DNA from: Rosa chinensis
Taxonomy: Eukaryota > Streptophyta > Magnoliopsida > Rosales > Rosaceae
Length of the DNA stretch: 64,000 bases
Direction: 5' to 3'
Assembly (NCBI RefSeq): GCF_002994745.2
Contig: NC_037093.1
Coordinates: forward strand, 69,025,510-69,089,509
Positions 33,329-45,259 of this stretch are shown here, piece by piece. The notes under the pieces were generated by a model. That model was not told where the DNA came from and did not search any database. It saw nothing but the letters and a program-made list of their open reading frames with translations. How positions within the stretch are numbered: position 1 is the first letter of the stretch; every line of letters begins with the position of its first letter. A program made the position numbers and the translations under genes.

Positions 33329-36052
33329 TGACAGGGTCCACCCCGGATTCCACCCTGGAATCCGAAGTGGCCCCGCGGGACTCACCTTTAAAGAAGGTTT
33401 ACCAAAAATTTCGGCATAACCTCCCTTAAAAATGGGCAACCCAAAACCTGTAGAATTTCAATTTCACTTCTAAACAACCCTCCCAAAACTCCTGAAGCCA
33501 CCCTGCTCCCAAAACCTCACAACTTCACAATTTAGAGTATCAAATTATCCAATTAACTCAAATTACAACCAAGTCATAGTTTACAATAATAATACAAAAT
33601 ACTCAAGGTTATCAGAGCAATCTAGAACCAAAAGAACAACGATACACAAAGTAGGTTAGCAAGTAACCTACGAGGGATAGATGACAGCGGTGGTGCTAAG
33701 CCTCAACTCCTAAATCCGAACAGCTACACTGCGAACTGGGCAATTGAAGCCGAAGGGCCCAGGGGAAAGTACATAAAAACGTTAGCGTGAGTGGACAAAA
33801 ATAAACAATTTTAAACAAAAGGGATTTTATACTTTCCCACATTTATTTCTTTAAAAAAAATTCCGATGCATGCAATGATTAATGAAAATAAAACAAGAGG
33901 AGTTCCGCTCAAGAAAACCGACTAGCCCCGCTAGTCACAAACGATTAAAAGAAAAGGTTGAATCTCTGATATTCAAGGAAAATAAAACCAGCCCCGCTGG
34001 CTAAAATAAATCGGACTAGCCCCGCTAGTCGAAAATAGTATAATGAGTAGGGGAAGACGATAGCCATACGAGTGAGCCACCCAGGCTCGGGTGATAGCCT
34101 CCCAGGCTAAAGTACTCCCATTACTCCCGTAATATACCCTTACGCCACTATGTGTAGCGATAGGATACTGGGCTTTAGAATTACTGTCACAGAGACAGTA
34201 ACCAGCGCCACAAAGGCGGAGGGCTTCGGTGATCCCATCACCTCACCACAAAGGCGGAAGATCAAAGCTAGCAATGATAAGTCACCCAAAGTATGGCAAA
34301 AGAAAATCCGAAAACCTCATAAATCCATAAAACTTCCCCAACTCTCGTAAACGAATTTCCAACGACGTGTCCCACACGCCAAGATAATCTCAAGTTCAAA
34401 ATAAATAGGAGAAATAATATTACTCGTAAACCGGAACAAAATCAATTTCCAAAAATCATCATCAAGGCATTCCCAATGCCAAAATCGAAAGTCGATAAAT
34501 AAATAAGAAATATAACTCCATCGAAATCCCATTTCGAAAATCCTTTAAAAATCTCAAATCGAAATAAAATATAATTAGAGAATAATTCCGGAAATCACCT
34601 CGGAAATAAGATAATTTCACCATTAAGATTATAAATCAAAAGCAATTTCGGAAACGAATCAATAATCAAAGTATTTATATGAGATAATACGAAATCAATT
34701 TATAATCTCATACTCGAAATGTAAATTGATGAATAAATAGAGTATACTTTAAGAAATAATGCATGCATCAATTACTTAAAAAAACAAAATTCCACTCACG
34801 ATATACGGCTAACGTGGTATCCAAGCGTAAGGATCCTCGTCGAGCGATAGGTCGGTATCACGTCCTGTACACAATTATAATCCGTAAACAACAATTTGAT
34901 AAATATTTACGATAATCAATAATTAATCTCAAAACCCATAACCTCAACTTCTCCAATCCTCTTCCACACCCAATCAAACTTCACCATTAATATCCATCCG
35001 TTGATTAATGTATTCCATATCGGAACAAGGGAAATCCGAAGCTCAGATTCCCACAATTCAACAACCGAAACTCCCAAACTTCGGAAATTCATAATCCATG
35101 TCAAACTTCTCCCAAAATTAACCAAAATCACATATTTAACCTCTACAACAATTATAGAATTTAATAAGCTAAAAATTGAACTTAAAAAGAACCCCTACGC
35201 GCCTCCACGCGCAACCTACAGTGACGGCGAGTGGGGCCCACGCGCCGACGGCCACCACCTCCGATGGCTACCAAATTTCGGCAGCAACAACTACTCAACA
35301 CGCCCAATCTTTTTCTCAACTACAACACAATCTAATTTTACCTTGAAACAGTCGAAATCAACCGGTGAAGAAAACCCAGAAATTCCAAACCCTAGGTTTG
35401 GGAATTTCCTCGATTCGACCTCCACGCTGCAAAATGAAGTGAATGACCTTAGGGGAAATGATCACCGGCAAAAACCCAACCTTCGACGCCAGTTTGGTGG
35501 CCGGAGACGGCCGGAATCGCCGGAATCGAAGGAAATTACAAACTGCTACAGTGAAACTTCAAGGACCCGATGCGTCATTTTCCGGCCAAGCCGCCGTGAG
35601 TTACCGCCGTGGGGAGGTTGGGTAGGAGTAGAGGTGTCGACCGGTGCCGGTTGTTCGCTCCCAGGTGGCCGGAAGAGAGAGATAGCCGGAGTTGCAGAGA
35701 GCGCCGAGGAGAGGGAGAAAACGCGGGAGAAAGGAGAGAGAAAGAGAAAGGAAAAAAAACTTACCGGCCACAGTAACTTTTTCAAATATATACTACTTAC
35801 CATGAACAATAACTTCCTTAATTCGCTCATAACTTTCGCATACGAACTCTGATTTCTACGTACCACATATGCATGCGCTCGGTTTAACGTCCTCTACAAC
35901 TTTCATGAAGGAAATTTTCTCAAATTTTGACCCGAACAAAAAGTCGACTTTTAGGGCCACTAAACGTACTAAAACGATAGTAAAAGTGAAAATAAAGGTC
36001 GTTTACCGTCCAAATGACTAGTAAACGGGTAATTAAGATACGGGACGTTACA
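33329..36052 (+). mobile_element. 2.72-kb solo LTR shared by both copies (copy 1)
   Basis: Begins TGACAGGGTCCACCCC, ends GGGACGTTACA, and is flanked by CATTG at 33324-33328 and 36053-36057. An alternative start two bases earlier (TGTGACAGGG) would spoil the duplication. The end matches the family of the 25347 LTR, in opposite orientation. The 283-codon frame at 35001-35852 lies inside it, has no family resemblance, and is not called a gene. Because both duplication copies have it, it predates the duplication. Confidence 0.82.
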
Positions 36053-36125
36053 CATTGACGGTATTATTTGGCTAAATTCTTAAAATGGGATTTGGAACTT
36101 TACTAGCTATCTGATGTGTCTGGGC

Positions 36126-36742
36126 TGTGATCCAAAAATGCACATGAGAATGAGATTTTGGCAACGTTGTTAAAAAATGGGACACATTGGCAACTGGCAA
36201 TTTACTTTCTTTCCAAGAATACCTCTGGTCCAAGTCCAATAAGTCCAAAGGTGACTTCATAGGAAATCTGGTGATTGCTAATCTGTCCCAAATCACCAAG
36301 AAAATAAGCAATCTTTGGGAAGATGGGAGAAAATTAAAACCTGCGTTTTGTACTGGGTGTGATCAAACTTCAAATGCAGATGCCAGATGATTGAGCGGGT
36401 TCGGCGAGTGTGAATAAAATTACGAGGCGATGTAAAGTGAGGTGAAGCATTGTATGTTATATAAATGATTTGATGATTATAATAACTACGCGTGAATCTC
36501 TGGCTCTGGACAATTTAACAATTTGTATGGTTTGAGGCGATGAACACTTCAACCAGCGATTTATGGCAATTTTCACACTTCAACCATCTAATTATCTGTG
36601 ATCCAAAAATGAGACAAGATTGAGATTCTGGCAACGTTGTCAATTTCCAAAAATGGGACATTGCCATTTACTTTCCTTCCAAGAATACCTTTGGACTAGG
36701 CCCAGGCTGTCTGTTTGATCCAAAGGAGAAGTCATAGGAAAT
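36126..36742. repeat. Diverged direct repeats of about 140 bp
   Basis: GTGATCCAAAAATGCACATG to CATAGGAAATC (about 36127-36267) recurs in altered form at about 36598-36742, with TGGCAACGTTGT, CCAAGAATACCT and CATAGGAAAT in the same order. No coding function is evident. Copy 2 has the same pair. Confidence 0.6.
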
Positions 36743-37222
36743 ATTAACCCAATATAATATTTGATACATACACATGTGAATCATATCCAAATAGGAATTT
36801 GATTTATAATGTTAAATGTGAATCCTATCTTCTAATACGACTGTTCTTTGTCATACTCCAAAATTCAAGATCAAATTTTATCCATCCGATATTAATTGTT
36901 AATAGGAACATTATAAATGACGTGGATCATTTTGTTAATAATTTATATCTGTTCGATGGTTAATTACCAGTGGCATGAGTTTCACTTTTCATGAAGGAGA
37001 GGTTAGTAATTTGATTAATGTAATTGGAATAATTCTTATCTGTACCAATAGCGTAAGTAAATCAGCACAAAATATGCTTGATATTATTCAACCGTTTATT
37101 TCTGTTTGTGAAAGTGCTCGTCGGTGCATTAAATACTCTCTCAAAATTGTCTGTCAACAACAAGGAAGAGGAAGTGGTAGAAGAAAAAGAAGAGGGAGTG
37201 GTAGAAGAAAAATATGACAAAT

Positions 37223-37246
37223 GTTATTATAAATGTTATTATAAAT
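37223..37246. repeat. 12-bp duplication at the junction of the two copies
   Basis: GTTATTATAAAT occurs twice in a row, ending copy 1 and starting copy 2. The right end of copy 2 (52125-52136) has it once before unique sequence. Confidence 0.85.
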
Positions 37247-37566
37247 ACTCTAGCTATGCGTGATGATTGTTGAGTCACAAATTACTTATTCATTTATGCA
37301 CCAAAACCATGTAAATTGATTTGTCTTCCATGCTATTTTAGCTTCTTTAATCCATTTCCTTTTGTTTGTAGGAAACCATGCATTGAGAAGAAAACGATCA
37401 AATAGGCCTTGAAATGCAGAGATATGAAACTAGGAGAAGAAGACACGGAAATTGGAAGAAAATTGCAAATCAAAGTTTTCGGGGACTTTTCAGGCGAGCC
37501 GCCACTCATGGAGAACCCTTTGTCCAACCATGGAGGACTACAGTTGTAAGAATCTCCCACCACTTG

Positions 37567-37872
37567 AAATTCAAACATCTCCCTACACCTTGTCCTTTTT
37601 GTCAGCTTGAAATTTTGGGATCATTTGGGGAACAAGGGTGTAAGAGCATCTCTTACACATCTTGGGACCAAAGGGATCAAAAGAGGCCAAGGACCTTATC
37701 TCTACCAATTCTTAACTCCAAATTCAAACATCTCCCTACACCTTGTCATTTTTGTCAGCTTGGAATTTTGGGATCATTTGGGGAACAAGGGTGTAAGAGC
37801 ATCTCTTACACATCTTGGGACCAAAGGGATCAAAAGAGACCAAGGACCTTATCTCTACCAATTCTTAACTCC
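37567..37872 (+). repeat. Two tandem 153-bp copies, copy 2
   Basis: Counterpart of 20083-20388. Point changes here join the open frames into one 167-codon frame, which is an artefact. Confidence 0.85.
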
Positions 37873-37926
37873 ACTGATCATCTACTTCTCACCAAGACAT
37901 CCCATTTTCTCTCTTAAATACCACAC

Positions 37927-37948
37927 CACCTGTTAACGTTAACAGGTG
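37927..37948. repeat. Perfect 22-bp palindrome, copy 2
   Basis: Identical to 20443-20464, so the palindrome predates the duplication and both copies have kept it perfect. Confidence 0.8.
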
Positions 37949-39577
37949 CAATACATACCAGTGTCCCACTGAGTAAGGTCGCTCTTTGAAAACTTCTCGG
38001 GTGGTGGTCCAGATATCTCGTCCCTATTTTCATTGCATATGGTCTTGTATGAGGCAGTGAGGGTGGTGAAAACCTCGTATCTAAGTGGAGGTGCCACTTT
38101 GGAATGGCCCTATTGTTGTGGTCGATCTTCTTGGTGATAAGTCTTACTGGCATATTCGCTACCCCGAATTGACGAATCCTTGCCTCTTTTGCTTGCAGGA
38201 TAAGGCGACCTGCTTGTTAAATGCTTCCAGTCTTTCTTCTTGGAATCCTCCCTGACCATCGGCACATGGTTTTGTGTGGTTTCCTTTCTCTTTTCAGATT
38301 TTACCTGTGCAGTGCTATTGTATGTTTCAAATTCTGCTTGTGCGTGCCTAATGGCAATGGCCATTAACTCATCATAGCTCGCTGTCAGATGGTGGTAGAT
38401 CTCGTAGAGGAATTTTCCTAGCTTATAGCTCAGCCTGAAAGCCATCTCAGCCAGTTCCTTATTAAGATCCCGGCACTTGGTTGTAGCCATTTGCCACCTA
38501 TTGACAAAAGATTTTAGAGTCTCACATTCTTCTTGGTGTATCTTTAGTAGCCCAGTGGGTGTGTGAAACCAATCAGTATACAAAATGAACCATGCAACAA
38601 TCTTGTCTGCTAGCTCTTTGAATGATCCCACCGAGCTGGCCGACAGCTCGTAGAACCATCTTAAAGCTTCCCTAAAGAGTGTTTCCTAGAACATGTTGCA
38701 ATAGACCTCATCAGAATAACCCTTGGCACTCGTTTGTGAGCAAAAAGATGTAGGTGTTGGTAAGGGTCACTAGTTCCAGTGTAATCGATCTTGAGCGATT
38801 TGGCTGCATCTGATCATACCGCATTTCGAACCGTTGGAGTAAAAGGTCAAGTCCTGTCCTTATAGGTGGTAAGAGGACTCCATGCTTCCCGACTCTTGCT
38901 GGCCTCGACCCTAGCTTAAAGGGCAGCGAGCAATTAGCTCATTTTGGATTAAAAGTATAGTATTGGGGTCGGTTGCTGGTGGTATAACTTATGCGTCTCT
39001 CCTTGGGGAAGGTGGTGGAGGCATTCCTCTTAAGATCTCTGGGTGGAGCTCAACAAGCATGTCCATCATTCTATGGCCAGTCGTATTGATGAGGGGCGGA
39101 GTGGCATTTGTACTCCCTCCGATGGTGGGTACTGCTGTTGATGCCCCCGGTGTAGTAGGTTGTGGTGCCAGAGTGAGAGCTCAAGCGAGGGCCTCATTTT
39201 GTTGCTGCCTTCTGCCTAGTGCGCGAGCCAGCGCTGTAATCTTGTCATCCAGCTCTTGTAACCTTTGTTGCGAGATGAGGTTTGTCTCCGATCAATCCTC
39301 TGCTGCTCCCGGTTGACATGGCTTTGTTCCTGGAAAGCCAGAATCTCAACCTATATGGCTTTAATTTCTGTAACAGGGCCAGGAAGGTCTTGTAATGGTG
39401 AGGAAATGTCACCTACCATTGGATTCAGAGCGCCCCAATTGTGGGTTTCGATCCTGACATTAGGTACCTTCCCGCCAGAGGTTCCTGTGGAGAAGGTGAG
39501 TACTCGGGCAACATTTCTCCCGGCGCCTCCTGCCTCTTCTTGCTAAGCTATGGTGTCAAGTCTGTGGTGTTACATGA
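37949..39577 (-). pseudogene. Truncated gypsy gag (fragment C), copy 2
   Basis: Same pieces as 20465-22090. The gag domain is at 38631-38110. A 3-bp insertion near 38258 adds one codon, and several substitutions distinguish it. Equally non-functional. Confidence 0.8.
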
Positions 39578-40087
39578 GTTCCCATAAACGGCGTCAATGT
39601 TTTGTTGGTTTCTCTGGTGTAGCCTGATAGAATGCGGAACCCATAGGCGAGTATATAAATGGCTCTGTATCCCTATCAAAGGAAATACACAATGTCAGAG
39701 GGACAGACCGAACTTGTCAGTTTATACCTCTCTGATGCTTAAGTAGAGTTATGTATGTAATTTGACAGAGCAATAGTCAAAGACAAGGAGTTATTACCTT
39801 TATTGGAGGTAGTTGAACTTGACATATATAATCTTGACAAGGGAAGAGGTTTCCCTTTTCTTCGATATGGGACGCAATCCCTCACTCCTCGGGTTATAGG
39901 CTCTGATGCAGATTCTGGTGCATACTTTGGGAAGCCATTCCCAACTTGGTGGTACCTATTGCAACCTCCGGTGTTGTCCTTTGTGGACACCACTATGCTG
40001 GGTACCAGCCTATGGTCTTGGGCTATCCTCTCAGTGGCTTACCGAACTGTAGTGATGATATGAAGTCTATGTGACAGGTCCAAATAC
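39578..40087 (-). repeat. Primer-binding site and 5' LTR of fragment C, copy 2
   Basis: The primer site is at 39578-39597 and the LTR starts at 39598. Outer edge uncertain as in copy 1. Confidence 0.5.
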
Positions 40088-40839
40088 ATACTGGTATGTA
40101 CAAAAGGCATTCAATTAATAAGATTGATTTGGTTGTTTAAAATGAAAGATTAAATGTTGATTTTGAATTTGATATGACCCCAAATTGGTATTTTTATTTG
40201 ATATATGCGTGTGTGTGTGTCTGCCGAATAAGAAAAGAAATTTCATTTCATATTTCATTTTCTAATAGAGAAGTTTTAAATACACACTCCTTACTCAATA
40301 TACCTACCGTTTAATATATATAATTGACCATATTAATTACTTGTCTTAGTTATTGGGAAATCCATAAGGATTCATTATTGTTCCCTTCAAATAGATCCTT
40401 AGAAATAGATTTTGTATTATTTGAGTTCTCATCCACCAAACAACCTATTGATCAGGTATAAAAATTTGAGTCAACATTCAACTAAAACTGTATCAGTAGT
40501 TTCTCCACAATGTCGGAACTATGAAGTTGTCATTGGATGGTCAAACAAATTAACAATTACAAAGTTCAATATCTGTGATGTTTTATGTTAGATAATAAAT
40601 TGACTAATCATAACTTTCAGAAGAAAAAAAAGGACTAAAAAATGGGAATAAAGCGATATGTTTTAAAACATTTAATGCCATTGATTTCGGAATTCTAAAT
40701 TATATGGTCTCTCACCACATTTAATCATTACAATTTATTTAAGGAAACTTTAAATTAGATGGTTTCTAACTTTATTCTTATTTTAAATGAGGATGCCGTG
40801 TATAGAAATTTATATTATAGAATAATATAAGGAATATAT

Positions 40840-40864
40840 GATTATTATTATGATTATGATTATG

Positions 40865-40945
<81 letters not shown>

Positions 40946-40957
40946 GTTATTATTATT
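40840..40957. repeat. (ATT)n microsatellite, copy 2
   Basis: Expanded to about 118 bp. It generates meaningless poly-Asn and poly-Ile frames on the minus strand. Confidence 0.9.
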
Positions 40958-41065
40958 TTTTTTGTTTCTTCTTCTTCTTCTAATAGATATATGTTTATTT
41001 TGGTCATTTAACCTACCTATAAAATCTGATTTGAAATATAAAATACAGGTTTGCTCACTTAAGGG

Positions 41066-41648
41066 TAGGGATGGCAAAAATCCCTAGTGAGGCAGAGCTT
41101 CATTGGATACCCGCCCCTAATGGGGGGAGAATTCGGGGACAAATGGAAAATGGGGATGGGGATCCCCAATCCCCGCTATCTAAGATTGGGGATGGGGCGG
41201 GGATGGTATTGTAATCCCCATCCCTAAACCCGCCCCAATAATATATACATATGGTTAACTTATATATATATATATATATTATAATTTATTTTTTGTAATA
41301 TAAATCACAAATATATACATTAATGGCTACACTTTTACTTTAATAGTTAATTGTGTTTTGACTTTTGCACTCACTGAATTATGATTTATGAATTTAATCA
41401 TATTTTAAATTTATTTATTGTAGATTTTGATTTAAAAAAAGGCAATATGAGAAAAAATTATTTTATTTATTAAATTCTTATAGGGTATTTGGGGCGGGTT
41501 TGGAGGTTTAGTCCCCAATGGGGATGGGGACGGGGAATCCCCAATATATTTTTATTGGGATTGGGGCGGGGATGGGGGTAGAAAATGACCTCGAGGATGG
41601 GGATGCTATTGTGATCCTCATCCCCAACCCGCCCCATTGCCATTCTTA
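41066..41648. mobile_element. hAT-like MITE, copy 2
   Basis: Counterpart of 23534-24106, with a few substitutions and a small insertion in the right arm (GGGGCGGGGATGGGGG). Confidence 0.65.
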
Positions 41649-42098
41649 CCAAGGGACAGTTTTAAGGAATTGTGAGGGACAAATGCATCTCAACCACATG
41701 TATTAAATATAAAAACATAAATTATAACAATTTAAAACTGTGCATTTATTTTCAGCTGTGAGATTCACTTGTCCCTCACACTCGCTAAAAAACTGTCCCT
41801 TAGGTGAGCAGACCTTATATAAAATAATAGAATGTGTATTAAGTAGTTTGGGGGTGTATTTAAAATTTCTCTTTCTAATATATATGTCATTTTTAGTCAT
41901 TTCATTTAAACACAAAATCTGATTTTAACTGCAGAAAAGCGAGATGTGTATTAAGTATTTAGAGATTTGTGAACAAAATTTCTCAGTGTTTTAATTGCTT
42001 GCACTGGTAAAAATAGAAGGAAAAAAAATATAGCATTACATATATCCAACAACATGTGCAATAAGAAAAGAAATTTTCCAACTATACTTCATTTTATG

Positions 42099-42130
<32 letters not shown>

Positions 42131-42149
42131 TTTTTAGTCATTTTATTTA

Positions 42150-42391
42150 GAGAAATTTTATTAACACATCCCTAAATACTTAATACACATTGAAATTTTT
42201 CTACATTTAAAATCAGATTATATGGGTATATGAAATGACTAAAAAGACATCCATATTAGAAAAGGAACTATAGTTGGAATATGTTTAATAGCTTTTAATA
42301 TTGTTATAAATTACGCATTACAAAAATTTTCTGATTGTTCATATTGTTTCATGGTAATTAATAGATAGAAAGAAAATAAAAACTAGTATGA
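42150..42391 (+). mobile_element. Left part of a Mutator-like MITE, copy 2
   Basis: Counterpart of 24602-24846, preceded by TTTTATTTA (42141-42149) and cut by the poly(A) retroposon. Confidence 0.55.
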
Positions 42392-42394
42392 CAA

Positions 42395-43730
42395 ATCTTC
42401 CAAATAAACCTTAGAAATAAATTTAGGCTAGGGTGGAAAATGCGGAGTGCTAGGGTTTGAGCGAGGCAATAGATTCTTGGGGGCTTGTCTGGCGGCCCCC
42501 CGTGTCAACGATGGTACCATGCCTCGTCGGTGCGTGGTGGGTACAGCCGGACGGGCTGCAATTTCTTTGGATGTTCTGGCTTTCTCAGGGAGGGAGACGC
42601 TGCACAAGTCTGAACGTTTCTGAAATTGGTTGGCTCTCACATTCGATGACGGCGTTGACTGGAAGGAGGACTCAATTGCGCCTCCTCATTCTAAGCAGAT
42701 GGCTGGGTGAAAGATCATGCCTTCTGGCCTCCGATCGCGCAGCTTTAGTCTCTGCCTTGAGGCAGATTGTTTCATCAGTGTGGCAGCGAGTCCTACATGG
42801 ATCTGGCCAAGTAAGATCGAGTGGTAATGGTGACCGGCCTCTTCTCGGCGGTGGAGACATGGGCTGATGGATGAGGGTTAATCGCAGGTGTTTGGAGAGG
42901 AAGTGGAGCCTATGGATTGGCTACTGGATAGAGTGGCGGTTTGTGATTGATGCTAGGGAACCTATGTGGGTTGGTTTCAGACCGGCGACGGTTGTTATCG
43001 AAGGATTGATGTTGGCCGATTGGAGAAGTGAAGCGGGTTGCGGCGGTTTCTTTTCATGTTTTATTAGGGTTTTCTTTTTTGGTTTAGTTTTTTGGTGTAG
43101 TCTAATAAGTCCCTACTCTGTCGAGCTAGGGTATTGAGGTCTTGGTATGGTAGTTGTGACAGTTCATTCACAGGGACTCAATTTACTATTAGTACTTTTT
43201 TGTGGTCAAAGTAATGGGGAAAAACTCTTGCACATGATCTGGCGGTTTTGGGTCATGGTGTTGAAGGTAGTAATTTTCGTCTTGAGGTTGGTTATGAGGA
43301 GGTACTTTTACTCCTAGGACAGTGTGGATGAGGTGCCATTGATATGGCATTATTTTCGGGGACTACATGTTTCTCTCTCAGTGTTTTCTTGTTGTCAATG
43401 TGGTAGTGACTTGCTCTTGCACGTGGTATGGATGGTTTGGGACACGGTGTTGATGAAGGGGAAGTGGCTGTTTGTAATGTTGGCTGTTAGGATATATCGT
43501 GACTCTCGGAAGTGGTCTTATATTGTAGCCCGAATTGAGGGGCAATTAGTTTGGTTAGGGGTTGGGCCCATTCAGCTCATGGATGTCACTGTGGTTGACG
43601 GACCCTTAACTAGGGTTGTTTTTAGGGAGGAGAGTGGGGAACTTATGTCCACCACTTGTCGTTCCCAACTTATGTAATCTTGTTATTTTGGAATAAAAAG
43701 TTTTTCATTCTCAAAAAAAAAAAAAAAAAA
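42395..43730 (+). mobile_element. Poly(A)-tailed retroposon without LTR insertion, copy 2
   Basis: Shows the element uninterrupted: about 1.3 kb ending in about 19 A. The solo-LTR target GTTTG is single at 42890-42894. Contains 27 bp (about 43648-43674) missing in copy 1. Frames 42457-42867, 42871-43137 and 43324-43677 follow one another without known domains. Confidence 0.5.
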
Positions 43731-43809
43731 ACATGTGCAATAAGAAAAGAAAATTTCCAAATATACTTCATTTTATGATATATATTGTCTTTTTTAGTCA
43801 TTTTATTTA

Positions 43810-44125
43810 GAGAAATTTTATTAACACATCTCTAAATACTTAATACACATTGAAATTTTTTTACATTTAAAATTAGATTATATGGGTATAGGAAATGACT
43901 AAAAAGACATCCATATTAGAAAAGGAACTATAGTTGGAATATGTTTAATAGCTTTTAATATTGTTATAAATTACGCATTACAAAATTTTTTTTTTTTTTT
44001 TTTGAAAAGGGGTTTGGAACCTAGCCTAACTGGGAGGCTCAGCCCCACGCCTGTTATTATTAATAATAGTAGAAGTATGATTGTACAGCGAGGGGGACGT
44101 AATACCTATACCTCGAGTACTAGTA

Positions 44126-44163
<38 letters not shown>

Positions 44164-44640
44164 TAGTTGGAATCTTCTTCTACAAGCTTGACTACTAGCA
44201 ATTTTGCATTACAAAATCCTTATGATTGTATATGTTGTTTCATGATAACTAATGGAGAGAAAATAACAACAATGTAGTTATAAACCTAGTTGAGATCCTC
44301 ATCATGTGTTCTTGATTATTTTCAACAATCTTGACTACCAGCAATTTTGAATAACAAAATTGTTAAATTGTACAGGTGTCATAATAATAATTGAAAGAAA
44401 ATTAAAATTATTATGATGATTTTGATAAGTAAACGAATTTAAATTCATTATGATATATATAGAATGTTGTGATTATGATAAAGATTGGCATGATGATTTT
44501 CATATTAATTTATATATAGTGATTTCATATAGAATTTTGAGATTTGAGGATAATTCAGGTAGTTTCAGTGGTGTATTTAATAAAATGATAGAATAAGAAT
44601 TCAAAATTAAGTATTTAGGGACGTGCGGATAAAATTTCCC
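43810..44640 (+). mobile_element. Mutator-like MITE with 9-bp TSD, copy 2
   Basis: Counterpart of 28914-29734, with TTTTATTTA at 43801-43809 and 44641-44649. The minus-strand retroposon insert is at 43986-44118. Confidence 0.8.
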
Positions 44641-44813
44641 TTTTATTTACCCACAAAATCTGATTTTAATTGCAGAAAATCGAGATGTGTATTGAGTATT
44701 TAGAAATTTGTGGATAAAATTCCTCAATTCCCTCACCTGTCAAAAAAAAAAAAAATATAGCATTATAAATGTCCATTTGCAACACATTTCCAATAACATG
44801 TGCAAGCTGCCCC

Positions 44814-44823
44814 TATTTAAATA
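44814..44823 (+). promoter_or_regulatory. TATA-like box of S-protein homologue 2
   Basis: TATTTAAATA, same spacing to the ATG as in copy 1. Confidence 0.35.
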
Positions 44824-44854
44824 GCATGGTGTTGTAGTGGTCAAGCAGCTAAAC

Positions 44855-45259
44855 ATGGCCGCTTTGTTTTCAAGACGTATTATTCTTTTCAAAACGGTGT
44901 TGTTGTTAATGTTCCTAACCATGTTGAAAGCCAAAACACATGTTCGCATCATTAACAATTTACCGGACGACATGCAACTACACATCCATTGTCAATCCGG
45001 GGACGATGATCTTGGCTTCCATGAACTCTCCAACCTCAGCTCTTTCGAATTTAGTTTCAAACCGAACTGGATTGGGTCGACTCGATTTTTTTGCTTCATG
45101 GCGTGGCTCTCCAATGGTCACTATTTTGATATCTACGAGTACCGGAGAGATGGTACGTGTTTATGGACAGAACACACATGTAAGTGGCACGTAACACCAA
45201 ATGGTCCATGTAAGGAATTTAGCAATGGCACAGCCCGGTGTTATCCCTGGAATACTTAG
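44855..45259 (+). CDS. S-protein homologue (S1 family), copy 2
   Basis: 134 residues, identical to the product at 29949 except Ile10 for Ser10 within the signal-peptide region, so the mature proteins should be the same. All six cysteines and both glycosylation sites are kept. The promoter-proximal sequence is also nearly the same, so regulation should match unless the more distant LTR insertion in copy 1 matters. Confidence 0.93.
   Translation: MAALFSRRIILFKTVLLLMFLTMLKAKTHVRIINNLPDDMQLHIHCQSGDDDLGFHELSNLSSFEFSFKPNWIGSTRFFCFMAWLSNGHYFDIYEYRRDGTCLWTEHTCKWHVTPNGPCKEFSNGTARCYPWNT

Larger units (their letters stand above)
19762..37234 (+). repeat. Tandem segmental duplication, copy 1
   Basis: The first of two direct copies, running from TACTCTAGCTATGCGTG to GACAAATGTTATTATAAAT. 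It is 17.47 kb because it contains a 2.67-kb solo LTR absent from copy 2. The offset to copy 2 is 17,484 at the left, about 14,902 after the LTR, then constant across 33.2-37 kb. By eye the left 3 kb differs at about 0.9%, 32-36.5 kb at about 0.05%, and the last 0.6 kb at about 1.3%. Confidence 0.95.
40268..41871. mobile_element. Mutator-like non-autonomous element, copy 2
   Basis: Counterpart of 22781-24329 with the same TTTCTAATA duplication (40259-40267, 41872-41880) and the same nested hAT-like insert. Confidence 0.75.

Noticed and set aside
35001..35852. 283-codon plus-strand frame (and its twin at 49903-50754)
   Set aside because: It lies wholly within a solo LTR bounded by a target duplication, has no domain, and mixes Arg/Ser/Pro-rich low complexity.
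37414..37917. 167-codon frame through the 153-bp repeats
   Set aside because: In copy 1 the same region is interrupted by stops, and the frame merely follows the tandem repeat in non-coding sequence.
40778..41077. Poly-Asn and poly-Ile frames
   Set aside because: Translation of an ATT/TAA microsatellite.
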